Assembly: GCF_047654805.1 (NCBI RefSeq)
Contig: NZ_JASGIV010000001.1
Span: 3,534,001-3,598,000, forward strand
Direction: 5' to 3'
Source of the DNA: Pelomonas sp047654805
Lineage (GTDB): Bacteria; Pseudomonadota; Gammaproteobacteria; Burkholderiales; Burkholderiaceae_C
Length of the DNA: 64,000 nucleotides
Below are positions 42,441 through 52,280 of this stretch, piece by piece; the stretch's first letter is position 1; the number at the start of each line of letters is the position of its first letter. The notes beneath the pieces are model-generated. The model was not told the DNA's origin. It was given only the letters and a program-made list of their open reading frames with translations, and searched no databases. The translations under genes and the position numbers were made by a program.

Positions 42441-44501
42441 CTACTCAGAATAGCGCCGCATGAGCGCCTGCTGGGCGCTGACGCCGCCGTTGGGGTCGAC
42501 CCGCGTCGAACGGCCGTCAGGGCCGAGCTGCCAGGCATCCAAGGTGTCGTGCAGATAGGGCTGCAGCGCCTCGTCGATGACACGCTGGCGTAGCCTGGGA
42601 TCCAGCACCGGCCAGGCCACCTCGATACGACGGAACATGTTGCGGCTCATCCAGTCGGCGCTGGACAGGAACAGCGCTTCGCCGTCGTCCGTGGCCGTCG
42701 CTTCGGCCCATCGGAAATAGCAGACGCGCGAATGCTCCAGGAAGCGTCCCACGACCGAGCGCACGACGATGTTGTCGCTGACGCCAGGCAGGCCGGGTGG
42801 CAGCATGCAGGCGCCGCGCACGATGAGGTCAATCCTGGCACCGGCCTGGGCGGTGCGCAGCAGGCCGTGGATGAGTTCTGCGTCGGTCAGCGCGTTGATC
42901 TTCACGACGACGCGCGCGCCCTTGTAGCCGGCCAGCGCTGCCGCCTCGACATGGGCAAGCAGCTCCAGCATGCGGCTGTGCATGTTAAAGGGCGCCAGCA
43001 GCATGCGCCTCGGCGCCTTGAACTTGCCGAGCGACGCAAGCTGGCGAAACACCGAGTCGGCGTCGGCCGTCAGGTCGGCATCGGCCGTCAGCAGGCCGAG
43101 GTCGGTGTACAGCCGTGCCGTCTTGGGGTTGTAGTTGCCGGTCGACACGTGGGCATAGCGACGCAACTTACCGTTCTCGCGGCGCATGACCAGCAGCAGC
43201 TTTGCATGGGTCTTGTAGCCGACGATGCCGTATACCACCTGCGCACCAACGGCCTCCAGCCGCTCGGCCCAGTTGATGTTGGCTTCCTCGTCAAAGCGCG
43301 CCTTCAGCTCCACGACGGCCATCACCTCCTTGCCGCGCCTCGCAGCCTCGATGAGCAGATCCATCAGCTCCGACTTGGCGCCGGTGCGGTAGATGGTCTG
43401 CTTGATGGCCAGCACATCGGGGTCCGCCACCGCCTCACGCAGCATCTGCACGACAGGCTCGAAGCTCTCGAATGGATGGTGCAGCAGCACGTCACCCTTC
43501 TTGAGCCGCTCAAAGATTGACTTGTGGCGCGGCAGCCGCCCCGCCGGCCAGGCCGGCTCAAAGGGTCTGAAACGCAACTCAGGAGCATCCGTCTGGTCGA
43601 TGAGCTCGTTCAGGCGTACGAGATTGACCGGCCCGTTGACGCGGTACAGCGCCGCGGCGGGAAGGCCGAACTGCTCCAGCAGGAACTCCGACAACTCGGC
43701 CGGACAGGTGTTGACAACCTCCAACCGCACCGCACGACCGAAGTGGCGCGTCGTCAGCCCCGAGCGCAACGCGTGGCGCAAGTTGGCGATCTCCTCCTCG
43801 TCCACCTCCAGGTCGGAGTCCCGCGTAACGCGAAACTGCGAGAAGGCCTCCACCTTGCGGCCCGGGAACAGTTCCTCCAGGTGGGCGCGGATGACGCTGG
43901 TCAGCAGCACGTAGGCCTGGCGGTTGTCGCTGAGGTTGGCGGGCAGCTTGATGACGCGCGGGAGCACGCGCGGCACCTTGACGATGGCGATGCGGTTGTC
44001 GCGACCAAAGGCGTCCTTGCCCGACAGCCGGGCGATGAAGTGCAGCGACTTGTTTGCCACCTGCGGGAAGGGATGGGCTGGGTCCAGCCCCACCGGCACC
44101 AGCAGCGGTCGCACCTCGCGCTCGAAGAACTTGGCCACCCAGCGCCGCTGCAGCTCGTCGCGGTCGGCATGGTTGAGGATGACGATGCGCTCACGGTTCA
44201 GCAGCGGCGTCAACTGCTCGTTGAAGACGTGGTACTGCTCGTCGATCAGCGTGTGCGCCGCGCGGCCGACGCGGTCGACGTCCTGGCCCGTCACGGTGCT
44301 GAGCGGGTCGCGCGCAGCCTCCAGCATGTCGGCGAAGCGCACCTCGAAGAACTCGTCCAGGTTGCTCGACACGATGCAGATGTAGCGCAGCCGCTCCAGC
44401 AGCGGCACGTCCTCGCGCTGGGCCTGGGCGAGGACGCGTCGGTTGAACTCGAGGATGGCCTGTTCGCGATTGAGCAGCTTCAACGGGGTCGGGTCGGTCA
44501 T
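42441..44501 (-). CDS. ppk1: Polyphosphate kinase 1
   Basis: A 686-residue enzyme that polymerises the gamma-phosphate of ATP. The N-terminal RFxxRVLAQAQREDVPLLERLRYI segment and YGIVGYKTHAKLLLVMR (the phospho-accepting histidine in THAKL) are present, as are the second conserved block HVSTGNYNPKTARLYTDLGLLTAD and RGACMLPPGLPGVSDNIVVRSVVGRFLEHSRV. It heads the ppk1-sixA operon. The ATG at 44501 gives the family start MTDPTP. Confidence 0.97.
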   Translation of the reverse strand: MTDPTPLKLLNREQAILEFNRRVLAQAQREDVPLLERLRYICIVSSNLDEFFEVRFADMLEAARDPLSTVTGQDVDRVGRAAHTLIDEQYHVFNEQLTPLLNRERIVILNHADRDELQRRWVAKFFEREVRPLLVPVGLDPAHPFPQVANKSLHFIARLSGKDAFGRDNRIAIVKVPRVLPRVIKLPANLSDNRQAYVLLTSVIRAHLEELFPGRKVEAFSQFRVTRDSDLEVDEEEIANLRHALRSGLTTRHFGRAVRLEVVNTCPAELSEFLLEQFGLPAAALYRVNGPVNLVRLNELIDQTDAPELRFRPFEPAWPAGRLPRHKSIFERLKKGDVLLHHPFESFEPVVQMLREAVADPDVLAIKQTIYRTGAKSELMDLLIEAARRGKEVMAVVELKARFDEEANINWAERLEAVGAQVVYGIVGYKTHAKLLLVMRRENGKLRRYAHVSTGNYNPKTARLYTDLGLLTADADLTADADSVFRQLASLGKFKAPRRMLLAPFNMHSRMLELLAHVEAAALAGYKGARVVVKINALTDAELIHGLLRTAQAGARIDLIVRGACMLPPGLPGVSDNIVVRSVVGRFLEHSRVCYFRWAEATATDDGEALFLSSADWMSRNMFRRIEVAWPVLDPRLRQRVIDEALQPYLHDTLDAWQLGPDGRSTRVDPNGGVSAQQALMRRYSE

Positions 44502-44646
44502 GAAGAAAAGTGTATGAAGCTTGTGTGACAACGCGTTGAAGCTGGAAATGGCGGTTGGGAGTCCCCGCTACGCGGCCCGCTGCGCCAGGCCGGTCGATGC
44601 GCCGGGCGGCTGTCTCCAGGTTCGACACCCCGGGATAATCCGGTCC

Positions 44647-45522
44647 ATGCATCTGATGATTCCCCATGCCGGCGCGCTGGACGAAGCCGCGCGGCATGCC
44701 TTCGGGGCCCTGCCTCTGCCGAACCTGACGGCACAACTGGCCCGCCTCAGTCCCGCCGAGACCTGGGGGAGTGACGAGTTCTCGCCCCACCCACCACACC
44801 ATCTTGCGCTGGCCGCGCTGCATGGGCAGTTGCAGCCCAGCGCGGCCGCCTGGAGTCTGGACGCCGACGCCACGCTGGCCTGGGCGCTAATGACACCTGT
44901 GCATCTGGCCGTCGGCACAGACGGCGTCGACGTGCTGCCCCCGGCAGCGCTGAGCCTGTCTGAATCCGACGCAGCCCGCTTCGCTGCCGTGCTGCAGGAG
45001 CTCTGGCCCGAGAACGAAGGCTGGCAATGGCGGCTGCTGGACGCGACACGCTGGACCATCGGTCACGCGACGGCGCTGGAGGGCTTGAGCGCTGCCAGCA
45101 TCGAGCGCGCCGCCGGCCGCCCCATCGAGCCTTGGTTGCCCGATAGCCGCGTGCTGCGCCGCTGGCAGAACGAAGCCCAGATGCTTCTGCACGGGCATGC
45201 GCTCAATATGGAGCGCGAGGCGCGCGGCGAGCACGCGATCAACTCGGTGTGGATAGGCGACATCGGCCGCTCGAACGGCCAACCGCTCGATGTGAGCGTG
45301 GACGCGCGCCTGACCGAGCCGCTGCTGAACGGCGATCTTGCCGCCTGGGCTGAGGCCTGGCAGCGCCTGGACGCCGGTCCGCTGGCTGGCGAGCTGACCA
45401 GCCTGACACTCTGCGGCGAACGCTTCGCGCGCCGCTTCACGACACAGCCGCTGTCGTTGCTGGAAAGGCTCAAACGCCGCCTGAAGACCCCCGACGTGGC
45501 CGCCATTCTGGAGGCCCTGTGA
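44647..45522 (+). CDS. RpfE-like conserved protein upstream of recJ
   Basis: A 291-residue soluble protein. The C-terminal NEAQMLLHGHALNMEREARGEHAINSVWIGDIG matches the unannotated family that includes Xanthomonas RpfE, encoded next to recJ in many proteobacteria. Role unknown; I infer only that it is often co-transcribed with recJ. Its stop overlaps the recJ GTG by three bases, so translation is coupled. Confidence 0.75.
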   Translation: MHLMIPHAGALDEAARHAFGALPLPNLTAQLARLSPAETWGSDEFSPHPPHHLALAALHGQLQPSAAAWSLDADATLAWALMTPVHLAVGTDGVDVLPPAALSLSESDAARFAAVLQELWPENEGWQWRLLDATRWTIGHATALEGLSAASIERAAGRPIEPWLPDSRVLRRWQNEAQMLLHGHALNMEREARGEHAINSVWIGDIGRSNGQPLDVSVDARLTEPLLNGDLAAWAEAWQRLDAGPLAGELTSLTLCGERFARRFTTQPLSLLERLKRRLKTPDVAAILEAL

Positions 45523-47255
45523 ACTCCCCGCGCCTGATCGAACGCGACGTGCCACCGCGCATGGCCTGGGCGCTGGAGCAGTCAGGCGTCGCGCCGCTGC
45601 TGGCCCGGCTGCTGGCCGCGCGTGGCGTGAGTGATGCCGCCGAGCTGGACGAGAGCGTGGCCCATTTGCTGCCGCCGGCCGGCCCCCATGGATTGAAGGG
45701 CCTGCCCGAGGCTGCGCGGCTGCTGGCCGACACGATCCATTCCGGCGGCCGCCTCGTCATCGTGGCCGATTACGACTGCGACGGAGCCACCGCCTGCGCC
45801 GTCATGCTGCGCGGCCTGTGCTTGCTTGGGGCGCGCTCCGACCAGGTGGGCTATGTCGTCCCCGACCGCGCCGTACACGGCTATGGCCTGACACCCACGA
45901 TCGTGGACCTCGCGCTGGAGCAGCAACCCGCCCTGCTTGTCACGGTAGACAACGGCATTGCCAGCCTCGCCGGGGTGGCCCACGCCCGCGCGCACGGCCT
46001 GAAGGTGCTGGTGACCGACCACCACCTGCCCGCCCTCGTGGACGGCGCCGTCGTCGTCCCCGAGGCAGACGCCATCGTCAACCCCAACCAACCGGGCTGT
46101 ACCTTCTCCAGCAAGTCCCTGGCCGGCGTGGGCGTAGCCTTCTACGTGTTGCTGGGGCTGCGCGCCGAGCTGCGATCGCGCGGTGCCCTGCCCAACCCGG
46201 AGCCGAGGCTGGATGGCCTGTTGGACCTGGTGGCACTTGGCACCGTGGCAGACGTCGTCAAGCTCGACGCCAACAACCGCCGTCTCGTCGCGCAAGGCCT
46301 CAAGCGCATGCGCAGCGGCCGCGCCCAGCCAGGCGTGATGGCGCTGTTCAGCGCCTCCAAGCGTGACGCCAGCAAGGCGCAGGGCTTCGACCTCGGCTTT
46401 GCCCTGGGCCCGCGCATCAATGCCGCCGGCCGGCTGGCCGACATGACGCTTGGCATAGAGACGCTGACGACCGACGATCCCGAGCGCGCGCTCGAGCTCG
46501 CCACCCAGCTCGACGCCATCAACCGCGAGCGCCGAGAGATCGAGAGCGGCATGCGCGAGATGGCCGAGGCGCGGCTGGACAGCCTCGTCGCAGCGCTGGA
46601 GGGTGCACTGCCACCGGCCGTCGCGCTGTTCGACGCCGATTTCCACGAAGGGGTGGTGGGCATCGTCGCCTCGCGCATCAAGGATCGCGTGCACCGTCCC
46701 ACCTTCGTGTTCGCACGCGGCGCGGACGGGCAGCTCAAGGGCTCGGGCCGCTCCATCCCGGGCTTCCACCTGCGCGACGCGCTGGATCTGGTCGCCAAGC
46801 GCGAGCCCGAGTTGCTGGCGAAGTTCGGCGGCCATGCGATGGCCGCAGGCGCCACCCTGGCCGTGGACGACATGAACCGCTTCGCGCTCGCCCTGGCCCG
46901 CGTCGCCGAGGAATGGCTGAACGACCAGGACCTGACCCGCACACTGCGCCACGACGGCGCCCTCCCCGCTGAGGCCGCGACGCCCGAGACCGCTCGGCTG
47001 CTGGATGCCCAGGTCTGGGGCCAGGGCTTCGAGCCGCCCGTGTTCTGCAACCGCTTCGAACTGATCTCGCAGCGGCTGGTGGGCGAGAAACACCTGAAGC
47101 TGCGCCTGCGCCATGCCGGCCGCCTCGTCGACGCGATCTGGTTCAACCATATCGACATGCTGCCGGAGCAGGTCACGCTGGCCTATCGCCTGAGCCTGGA
47201 CGAATGGCAGGGCCAGCAGCGCATCCAGTACATCATCGAGGCCGCGCAGGCGTGA
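45519..47255 (+). CDS. recJ: Single-strand-specific exonuclease RecJ
   Basis: A 578-residue 5'-3' exonuclease of the DHH superfamily for recombination and repair. VIVADYDCDGATACAVML (DYDCDG), VTVDNGIASLAGV, VTDHHLP (DHH) and GFALGPRINAAGRL carry the metal and core motifs. DHHA1 in the middle has GFHLRDAL...KFGGHAMAAGATL. GTG start overlaps the upstream stop. Confidence 0.96.
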   Translation: MNSPRLIERDVPPRMAWALEQSGVAPLLARLLAARGVSDAAELDESVAHLLPPAGPHGLKGLPEAARLLADTIHSGGRLVIVADYDCDGATACAVMLRGLCLLGARSDQVGYVVPDRAVHGYGLTPTIVDLALEQQPALLVTVDNGIASLAGVAHARAHGLKVLVTDHHLPALVDGAVVVPEADAIVNPNQPGCTFSSKSLAGVGVAFYVLLGLRAELRSRGALPNPEPRLDGLLDLVALGTVADVVKLDANNRRLVAQGLKRMRSGRAQPGVMALFSASKRDASKAQGFDLGFALGPRINAAGRLADMTLGIETLTTDDPERALELATQLDAINRERREIESGMREMAEARLDSLVAALEGALPPAVALFDADFHEGVVGIVASRIKDRVHRPTFVFARGADGQLKGSGRSIPGFHLRDALDLVAKREPELLAKFGGHAMAAGATLAVDDMNRFALALARVAEEWLNDQDLTRTLRHDGALPAEAATPETARLLDAQVWGQGFEPPVFCNRFELISQRLVGEKHLKLRLRHAGRLVDAIWFNHIDMLPEQVTLAYRLSLDEWQGQQRIQYIIEAAQA

Positions 47256-47374
47256 CGGAGTTGGCAGGCCCGCCAGGCCCGCCGCCACCAGTCACCGGAA
47301 TGTCACAGGTGCTTCCAAGAATCCGCGCCGCCAGCCCGGATGTCCCGGGCCGGCGCGCCGACCCGGAGCCCCTC

Positions 47375-49198
47375 ATGCGCGCCAGCGCGCCCGATCCCCT
47401 TGCCGACGCCCTCGATCGACTGATCGAACAGCGCAGCTTCGACATCCACTTCCAACCCCTGGTCGCCATCGACCGTGCCGAGATCTACGGTTTCGAGGCG
47501 CTGACCCGCGCGCCGGCCGACGGCCCCCTGCATTCGCCGCTGGTGCTGTTCGAGGCCGCCGCCCGCCTGGGTCGGCTCGTCGAGCTGGAGCATCTCATCA
47601 TCCGGCGCGCGATCCAACGCTTCAAGGCCCTTGGGCTGCCGGGCCTGCTCTTCCTCAACGTCACCGCCGACACGCTGATCGGCGCGCGCGAGCATGCCGG
47701 GCTGCTGGCCGGAGAACTGGGCGAGCTGGGCCTGCCGACCTCCCGCGTCGTCATCGAGCTGACCGAGACCCGCCCCATCGAGGATCTCGCCCAACTGGAC
47801 GACGCGCTGCAGGCGCTGCGCGAGCGGGGCTTCCGCGTCGCGCTGGACGACCTTGGCGAGGGATTTGCCAGCTTGCGTCGCTGGATGGAGATGCGGCCGG
47901 ATTTCGTCAAGATCGACCGGCACTTCATCGACGGCATCGCCCAAGAGCCGCTGAAGCAGCAGTTCGTGCGCTCCATCGTCGAGATGGCTGCCACCAGTGG
48001 CTGCGAAGTCGTCGCCGAAGGCCTGGAGCAAGAGCCCGACCTCGAGGTACTGCGCCGCCTGGGCCTCACCATCTGCCAGGGCTATCTGTTCGCCCGCCCG
48101 AGTGCCACGCCGCGCGCGTCCCTGAGCGCGCAGTGGAGCGGCCGGCTGGCCGCCGTGGGCCAGCCGCGCCTGCTGCAGAACGACCTCGCACTCCCGTTGG
48201 CCCAGGGCGCTATCACCAGCGCCGGCCAGCTCGCCCGCCGCGGCCTGACCGTCACCGCCTCCACCAACTGCCGCAGCATCATCGACCTCTTCCATGCTGA
48301 CGAGCAACTGCTGGCCATCCCGGTGCTGGACGACCAGCAACGCCCCATCGGCGTGCTGCGCTCCCTGCATGTGCTCAAGCGCAGCACGGAGCGCTATTTC
48401 ATGGACATTTTCGAGAAGCACAGCTGCGCCGAGCTGATGGATCCCAGCCCGTTGGTCGTCGACGTCGCCACGCCGCTGCGCGCCATGAGCGATGCACTGG
48501 CCAACCTGGATGAGCGTCTGCTGATCGACGGCTTCATCGTCACGCGCGACGGCACCTACTTCGGCTCCGGCCGCAGCTCCGACCTGCTCAAGGCCGTGTC
48601 CGACCTGCAGGTGCACGCGGCCCGCTACGCCAACCCGCTAACGCTGCTGCCCGGTAACGTACCCATAGACAACCATCTCGACGGCCTCATCGAGGCCGGC
48701 GAGACCTTCGTCGCCGTGGTCTGGGACATCGATCACTTCAAACCCTTCAACGATGTCTATGGCTACCGTATCGGCGACGACATCATCCGTCTTGCCGCTC
48801 GTGTACTGACCCAGGCCGCCGACCCGCAGGTCGATTTCGTCGGCCACATCGGCGGCGACGACTTCGTCATGGTGCTCAGCAGCACCGACTGGGAAGGCCG
48901 CCTGGAGCGCATCTGCAAGGCTTTCGACACCGGCGTGCGCAGCTTCTTTTCCGCCGAGCACCTGGCGGCCGGCGGCTACGAGACGCTGAACCGCCAGAAC
49001 CAGCCCAGCTTCCACCCCCTGCCAACGATCTCGGCCGGCGCCGTACTGCATCTTCCGGGTCATTTCGAGAACGCGCGGGCTCTGAGCGCCGCGCTGGCAG
49101 AGCCCAAGCGCGTGGCCAAGGGCCGCGCTGGCGGCAGCCGCTTCTTCGTCGACCGCCGCCAGCCCCAGCCGCTGCTGCTGATGGCGCAGCACTGGTGA
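47375..49198 (+). CDS. EAL-CBS-GGDEF protein with degenerate cyclase site
   Basis: About 607 residues, soluble. EAL domain at the N-terminus: intact EALTR at 41-45, ELTETRPIEDL, VALDDLGEGFASL and the lysine-bearing FVKIDRHFI, so phosphodiesterase activity is likely. The middle (about 280-420) has a CBS-pair-like layout. The C-terminal GGDEF-type domain reads GGDDF at 493-497 (Asp for the first Glu), so cyclase activity may be lost or altered. EAL-first and GGDEF-last is the reverse of the usual order. Start 47375 has GGAG upstream; starts at 47252 (GTG overlapping the recJ stop) and 47300 are possible. Confidence 0.85.
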   Translation: MRASAPDPLADALDRLIEQRSFDIHFQPLVAIDRAEIYGFEALTRAPADGPLHSPLVLFEAAARLGRLVELEHLIIRRAIQRFKALGLPGLLFLNVTADTLIGAREHAGLLAGELGELGLPTSRVVIELTETRPIEDLAQLDDALQALRERGFRVALDDLGEGFASLRRWMEMRPDFVKIDRHFIDGIAQEPLKQQFVRSIVEMAATSGCEVVAEGLEQEPDLEVLRRLGLTICQGYLFARPSATPRASLSAQWSGRLAAVGQPRLLQNDLALPLAQGAITSAGQLARRGLTVTASTNCRSIIDLFHADEQLLAIPVLDDQQRPIGVLRSLHVLKRSTERYFMDIFEKHSCAELMDPSPLVVDVATPLRAMSDALANLDERLLIDGFIVTRDGTYFGSGRSSDLLKAVSDLQVHAARYANPLTLLPGNVPIDNHLDGLIEAGETFVAVVWDIDHFKPFNDVYGYRIGDDIIRLAARVLTQAADPQVDFVGHIGGDDFVMVLSSTDWEGRLERICKAFDTGVRSFFSAEHLAAGGYETLNRQNQPSFHPLPTISAGAVLHLPGHFENARALSAALAEPKRVAKGRAGGSRFFVDRRQPQPLLLMAQHW

Positions 49199-49247
49199 CG
49201 TAACCATTGCCAACCATCTGATGATGGCGGGCTGACACAATCAAGGC

Positions 49248-50111
49248 GTGAACCTCGCCACCACGCTCAACGCCGACCTGCATTGCCACTCGGTCGTCTC
49301 AGACGGCACGCTGACGCCCGAAGCTCTGGCCGGGCGCGCCAAGGCCGCGGGGGTGGAGCTGTGGTCGCTGACGGACCACGATGAGATCGGTGGCCAGCAA
49401 CGCGCCATTGACGCCGCCCGGACACTGGGCCTGCCCTACCTGACCGGCACCGAGATCTCGGTGACCTTCGCCGGCCGCGTCGTCCACATCGTCGGACTGG
49501 GCTTCGACCACAATGCCTCCGAGATGATCGAAGGCCTGCGCGCAACGCGCGGCGGCCGCGAATCGCGCGCCCGCGAGATGGCAGCCAGCCTGGCCCAGGC
49601 TGGCATCACAGGGGCCTTCGAGGGCGCACTGAAGTACGTCGGCAACCCGGAACTGATCTCGCGCACCCATTTCGCGCGCTTCCTCGTCGACGGTGGTTTC
49701 TGCGCGGACGTACCCGAAGTCTTCCGCCGCTTCCTGACTGACGGCAAGCCCGGCTTCGTGCCGCACCGCTGGGCGGCACTGAAAGACGCGGTGGGCTGGA
49801 TCACCCGAGCTGGCGGCATCGCCGTCATCGCCCACCCGGGCCGCTACGACTTCACACCTATCGAGGAGTACGCGCTGATCACCGAATTCATGGCCCACGG
49901 CGGGCGTGGCATCGAGGTGGTCACAGGCAGCCACACGGCGGCAGAGTTCACACGCTACGCCGACGTAGCACTGGAATTCGGGCTGCTGGCCTCACGCGGC
50001 TCGGACTTCCATTCACCCGAGGAAAGCCGCGTCGACCTCGGCGCGCTGCCCCCGCTGGCAGGCCGGCTGGCGCCGGTGTGGGCGGCGCTCGCCGAGCGGA
50101 TTCACCACTGA
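49248..50111 (+). CDS. PHP-domain 3',5'-nucleoside bisphosphate phosphatase (YciV-like)
   Basis: A 287-residue PHP phosphoesterase. DLHCHSVVSDGTLTPEAL and LTDHDEIGG carry the first metal ligands; later IAHPGRYD and GSDFHSPEE complete the trinuclear site. Relatives such as E. coli YciV (RNase AM) and Chromobacterium CV1693 cut 3',5'-bisphosphates and short RNA. GTG start at 49248. It is followed at once by a YciO-like gene (TGATG), the same pair order as in E. coli. Confidence 0.88.
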   Translation: MNLATTLNADLHCHSVVSDGTLTPEALAGRAKAAGVELWSLTDHDEIGGQQRAIDAARTLGLPYLTGTEISVTFAGRVVHIVGLGFDHNASEMIEGLRATRGGRESRAREMAASLAQAGITGAFEGALKYVGNPELISRTHFARFLVDGGFCADVPEVFRRFLTDGKPGFVPHRWAALKDAVGWITRAGGIAVIAHPGRYDFTPIEEYALITEFMAHGGRGIEVVTGSHTAAEFTRYADVALEFGLLASRGSDFHSPEESRVDLGALPPLAGRLAPVWAALAERIHH

Positions 50112-50752
50112 TGGCCCAGCTCTTCGAAGTCCACCCCGACAACCCGCAGCCGCGCTTCCTGCGCCAGTGCGTACAGATGCTGCAGGCCGGTGGGATCGGC
50201 GCCATCCCGACTGACTCCAGCTACGCCTTCGTCTGCCGGCTGGATGACAAGGCTGCCGCCGAGGCGCTGCGTCGTGTACGTGGCGTGGACGAGAAGCACC
50301 ACCTGACGCTGCTGTGCCGCGACCTGTCCGAGCTGGCCAACTACGCGATGGTGGACAACCGCCAGTACCGCCTGCTCAAGCTCGCCACGCCCGGCGCCTA
50401 CACTTTCATCCTGCCGGCCACGAAGGAAGTGCCGCGCCGCCTGTCCCACCCCAGCCGCCGCACCATCGGCCTGCGCGTGCCCGACCACAAGGTCACCCAG
50501 GAGCTGCTGGCGCTGTTCGGCGAGCCGCTGCTTTCCACCACGCTGATCCCACCCGGCGACAGCGAGCCGATGAACGATGCCGCCGCCGTCAGCGAACGCC
50601 TGGACCGGCAGTTGCAGTTCGTGCTGGACGCAGGCGCCTGCCCTGCCCAGCCGACCACCGTGCTGGACCTGAGCCAGGGCGACGAGCCCGTCCTGGTACG
50701 CCAGGGCCGGGGCGAGCTGGCCAGACTAGGCCTGCAGCTGGACTCACCGTAG
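50111..50752 (+). CDS. Sua5/YciO-family threonylcarbamoyl-AMP-synthase-like protein
   Basis: A 213-residue protein. GGIGAIPTDSSYAF opens the YrdC/Sua5 fold and KHHLTLLCRDLSELANYA, PGAYTFILPATKEVPRRL and RTIGLRVPDHK follow. YrdC/Sua5 enzymes make the threonylcarbamoyl-adenylate used for t6A in tRNA; this group resembles E. coli YciO, whose in vivo role is less certain because YrdC does that job. Co-translated with the PHP phosphatase gene. Confidence 0.85.
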   Translation: MAQLFEVHPDNPQPRFLRQCVQMLQAGGIGAIPTDSSYAFVCRLDDKAAAEALRRVRGVDEKHHLTLLCRDLSELANYAMVDNRQYRLLKLATPGAYTFILPATKEVPRRLSHPSRRTIGLRVPDHKVTQELLALFGEPLLSTTLIPPGDSEPMNDAAAVSERLDRQLQFVLDAGACPAQPTTVLDLSQGDEPVLVRQGRGELARLGLQLDSP

Positions 50753-50840
50753 CGCGGCAGTCCGGCTCGGGGGCTGTGGGGGCCGGTTTGCAGGACCAGC
50801 GCACTCCAAGTCATCCACGCCGCAAACACCGGCCACGCCT

Positions 50841-52280
50841 TCAAGACTCCCAGCCGCCGCCCAACGCAAGAAACAGCTGCACCTGCTCATCCACCAGCGC
50901 AGCTTCGCTGCCGGCCAGTGCGGCTTCACTGTCGGCCAGTGCTCGCTCAGCATCCAGCGCGTCCAGGTAGCCGACCTTGCCCCCCTGATAAAGGCGGCGC
51001 GCCTGTGCAGCCACTGTGGCGGCCTCGTCGCGAGCAGCCTGCAGCGCGGCACGTCGGTCCAGCTCGCGGGCGTAGACATTGAGCGCGCTCTCGGTCTCCC
51101 GCAGCGCCGTCAGCACCGTGCCGTCAAAGCGCGCCAACGCAACCCGCGCTCCGGCTTCGGCCTGCGCGATGCGGGCATCGACTACGCCGGTATCGGGCAG
51201 GCTCCAGGAAATCAGCGGCCCCAGGCTCCAGGCCAGGGTGTCGCGACGCGCGAAGCCGTCCAGCGCGCCGGCCGACGCTACCGACAGGCCCAAGTTGACC
51301 TTCGGGTAGCGATCGGCGATCTGCACACCGATGCGCGCGGTAGCCGCGGCCAGCTCGCGCTCGGCCTGACGGATGTCGGGCCGGCGGCGCAACAGCGCCG
51401 CGCCGTCGCCCACGGGTATGGCAGTGGCCGCCAGCTGCGGCGGCACACTGCAGCCCGCCAGCTCCTGCGGAAAAGACTCGGGCAGCCGTCCGCTGAGCGT
51501 GGCCAGCCGGTACAGCGCACCTTGGCGCTGGGCCTGCAGCGGCGGTAGTGCAGCGCGCAGTTGCTCGGCCTGGCGGCGCGCTCGCGCCGCGTCGATCGCT
51601 CCGACGCGGCCGGCCGCGCGCATGCGTTCGGTCAACGCCACCGCCTCCTCCTGCAGCGCCAGCGAGTGCTCGGCGCTGCGCAGGCGCAACCCGGTGGCAC
51701 AGGTCTCGGCATAGGCCCGCGCCACGCCGGCTGCCACTTGCACGCGTACCAGGTCGCGCGCCGCCTCGGCGGCGGCGCTGCCGGCCACGGCCGCTTCGAG
51801 CGCACGCTGCAATTGGCCGAACGGGTCCATCTGATAGGACAGGCCCAGGCTGGCGCTGTAGTGGAAGGCGTTGGGCGGCTCGTAGCTCGGCCTCAGCATT
51901 GACAGGCCCGAGGCATGCCCAAAGGACGGGCCACCACCCACGCCCAGCGTAGGCCTGCGTCCACCGGCCACCTCATCCTCGATCGCACGCACCCGCTCCA
52001 AATTGGCCACGGCCTGGCGCAGGTCGGTGTTGCCCTCAAGCGCCTCCTGCACCAGCGCGTCGAGCTGGGTATCGCCATAGAGGCGCCACCAGTGAGCCGG
52101 CAGCGGAGCACTGGTGAAGATCGCCGGCTGCGCCTGCTGGAATCCGGTCGCGGCCTCGGTCCGCAGCGCCAGCGCTTGTCCGGGCACACGGTAGTCAGGG
52201 CCTACAGGGGCCGTGCTGCATCCCGCCACGACCGCCGCTAGGCCCAGCATCAGCGCCAGTCGCGGCAGTGGCCGGCTCAC
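50841..52280 (-). CDS. Outer membrane efflux channel (NodT/OprM type)
   Basis: A 479-residue TolC-like factor. Signal peptide with lipobox VAGC (about residue 21), two repeats of the efflux coiled-coil domain (DLRQAVANLERVRAI and RQAERELAAATARIGV), and the family segment QMDPFGQLQRALEAA. It would form the outer membrane exit for the HlyD-type pump. Starts with GTG overlapping the stop of the HlyD gene (GTGA). It is the last gene of a five-gene operon. Confidence 0.9.
   Translation of the reverse strand: MSRPLPRLALMLGLAAVVAGCSTAPVGPDYRVPGQALALRTEAATGFQQAQPAIFTSAPLPAHWWRLYGDTQLDALVQEALEGNTDLRQAVANLERVRAIEDEVAGGRRPTLGVGGGPSFGHASGLSMLRPSYEPPNAFHYSASLGLSYQMDPFGQLQRALEAAVAGSAAAEAARDLVRVQVAAGVARAYAETCATGLRLRSAEHSLALQEEAVALTERMRAAGRVGAIDAARARRQAEQLRAALPPLQAQRQGALYRLATLSGRLPESFPQELAGCSVPPQLAATAIPVGDGAALLRRRPDIRQAERELAAATARIGVQIADRYPKVNLGLSVASAGALDGFARRDTLAWSLGPLISWSLPDTGVVDARIAQAEAGARVALARFDGTVLTALRETESALNVYARELDRRAALQAARDEAATVAAQARRLYQGGKVGYLDALDAERALADSEAALAGSEAALVDEQVQLFLALGGGWES

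Noticed and set aside
44510..44531. Pho-box-like direct repeat (TTGTCAC/GCTTCAT) upstream of ppk1
   Set aside because: Match is 9 of 14 positions and the corresponding -10 would overlap the start codon, so a PhoB-activated promoter is not convincing.
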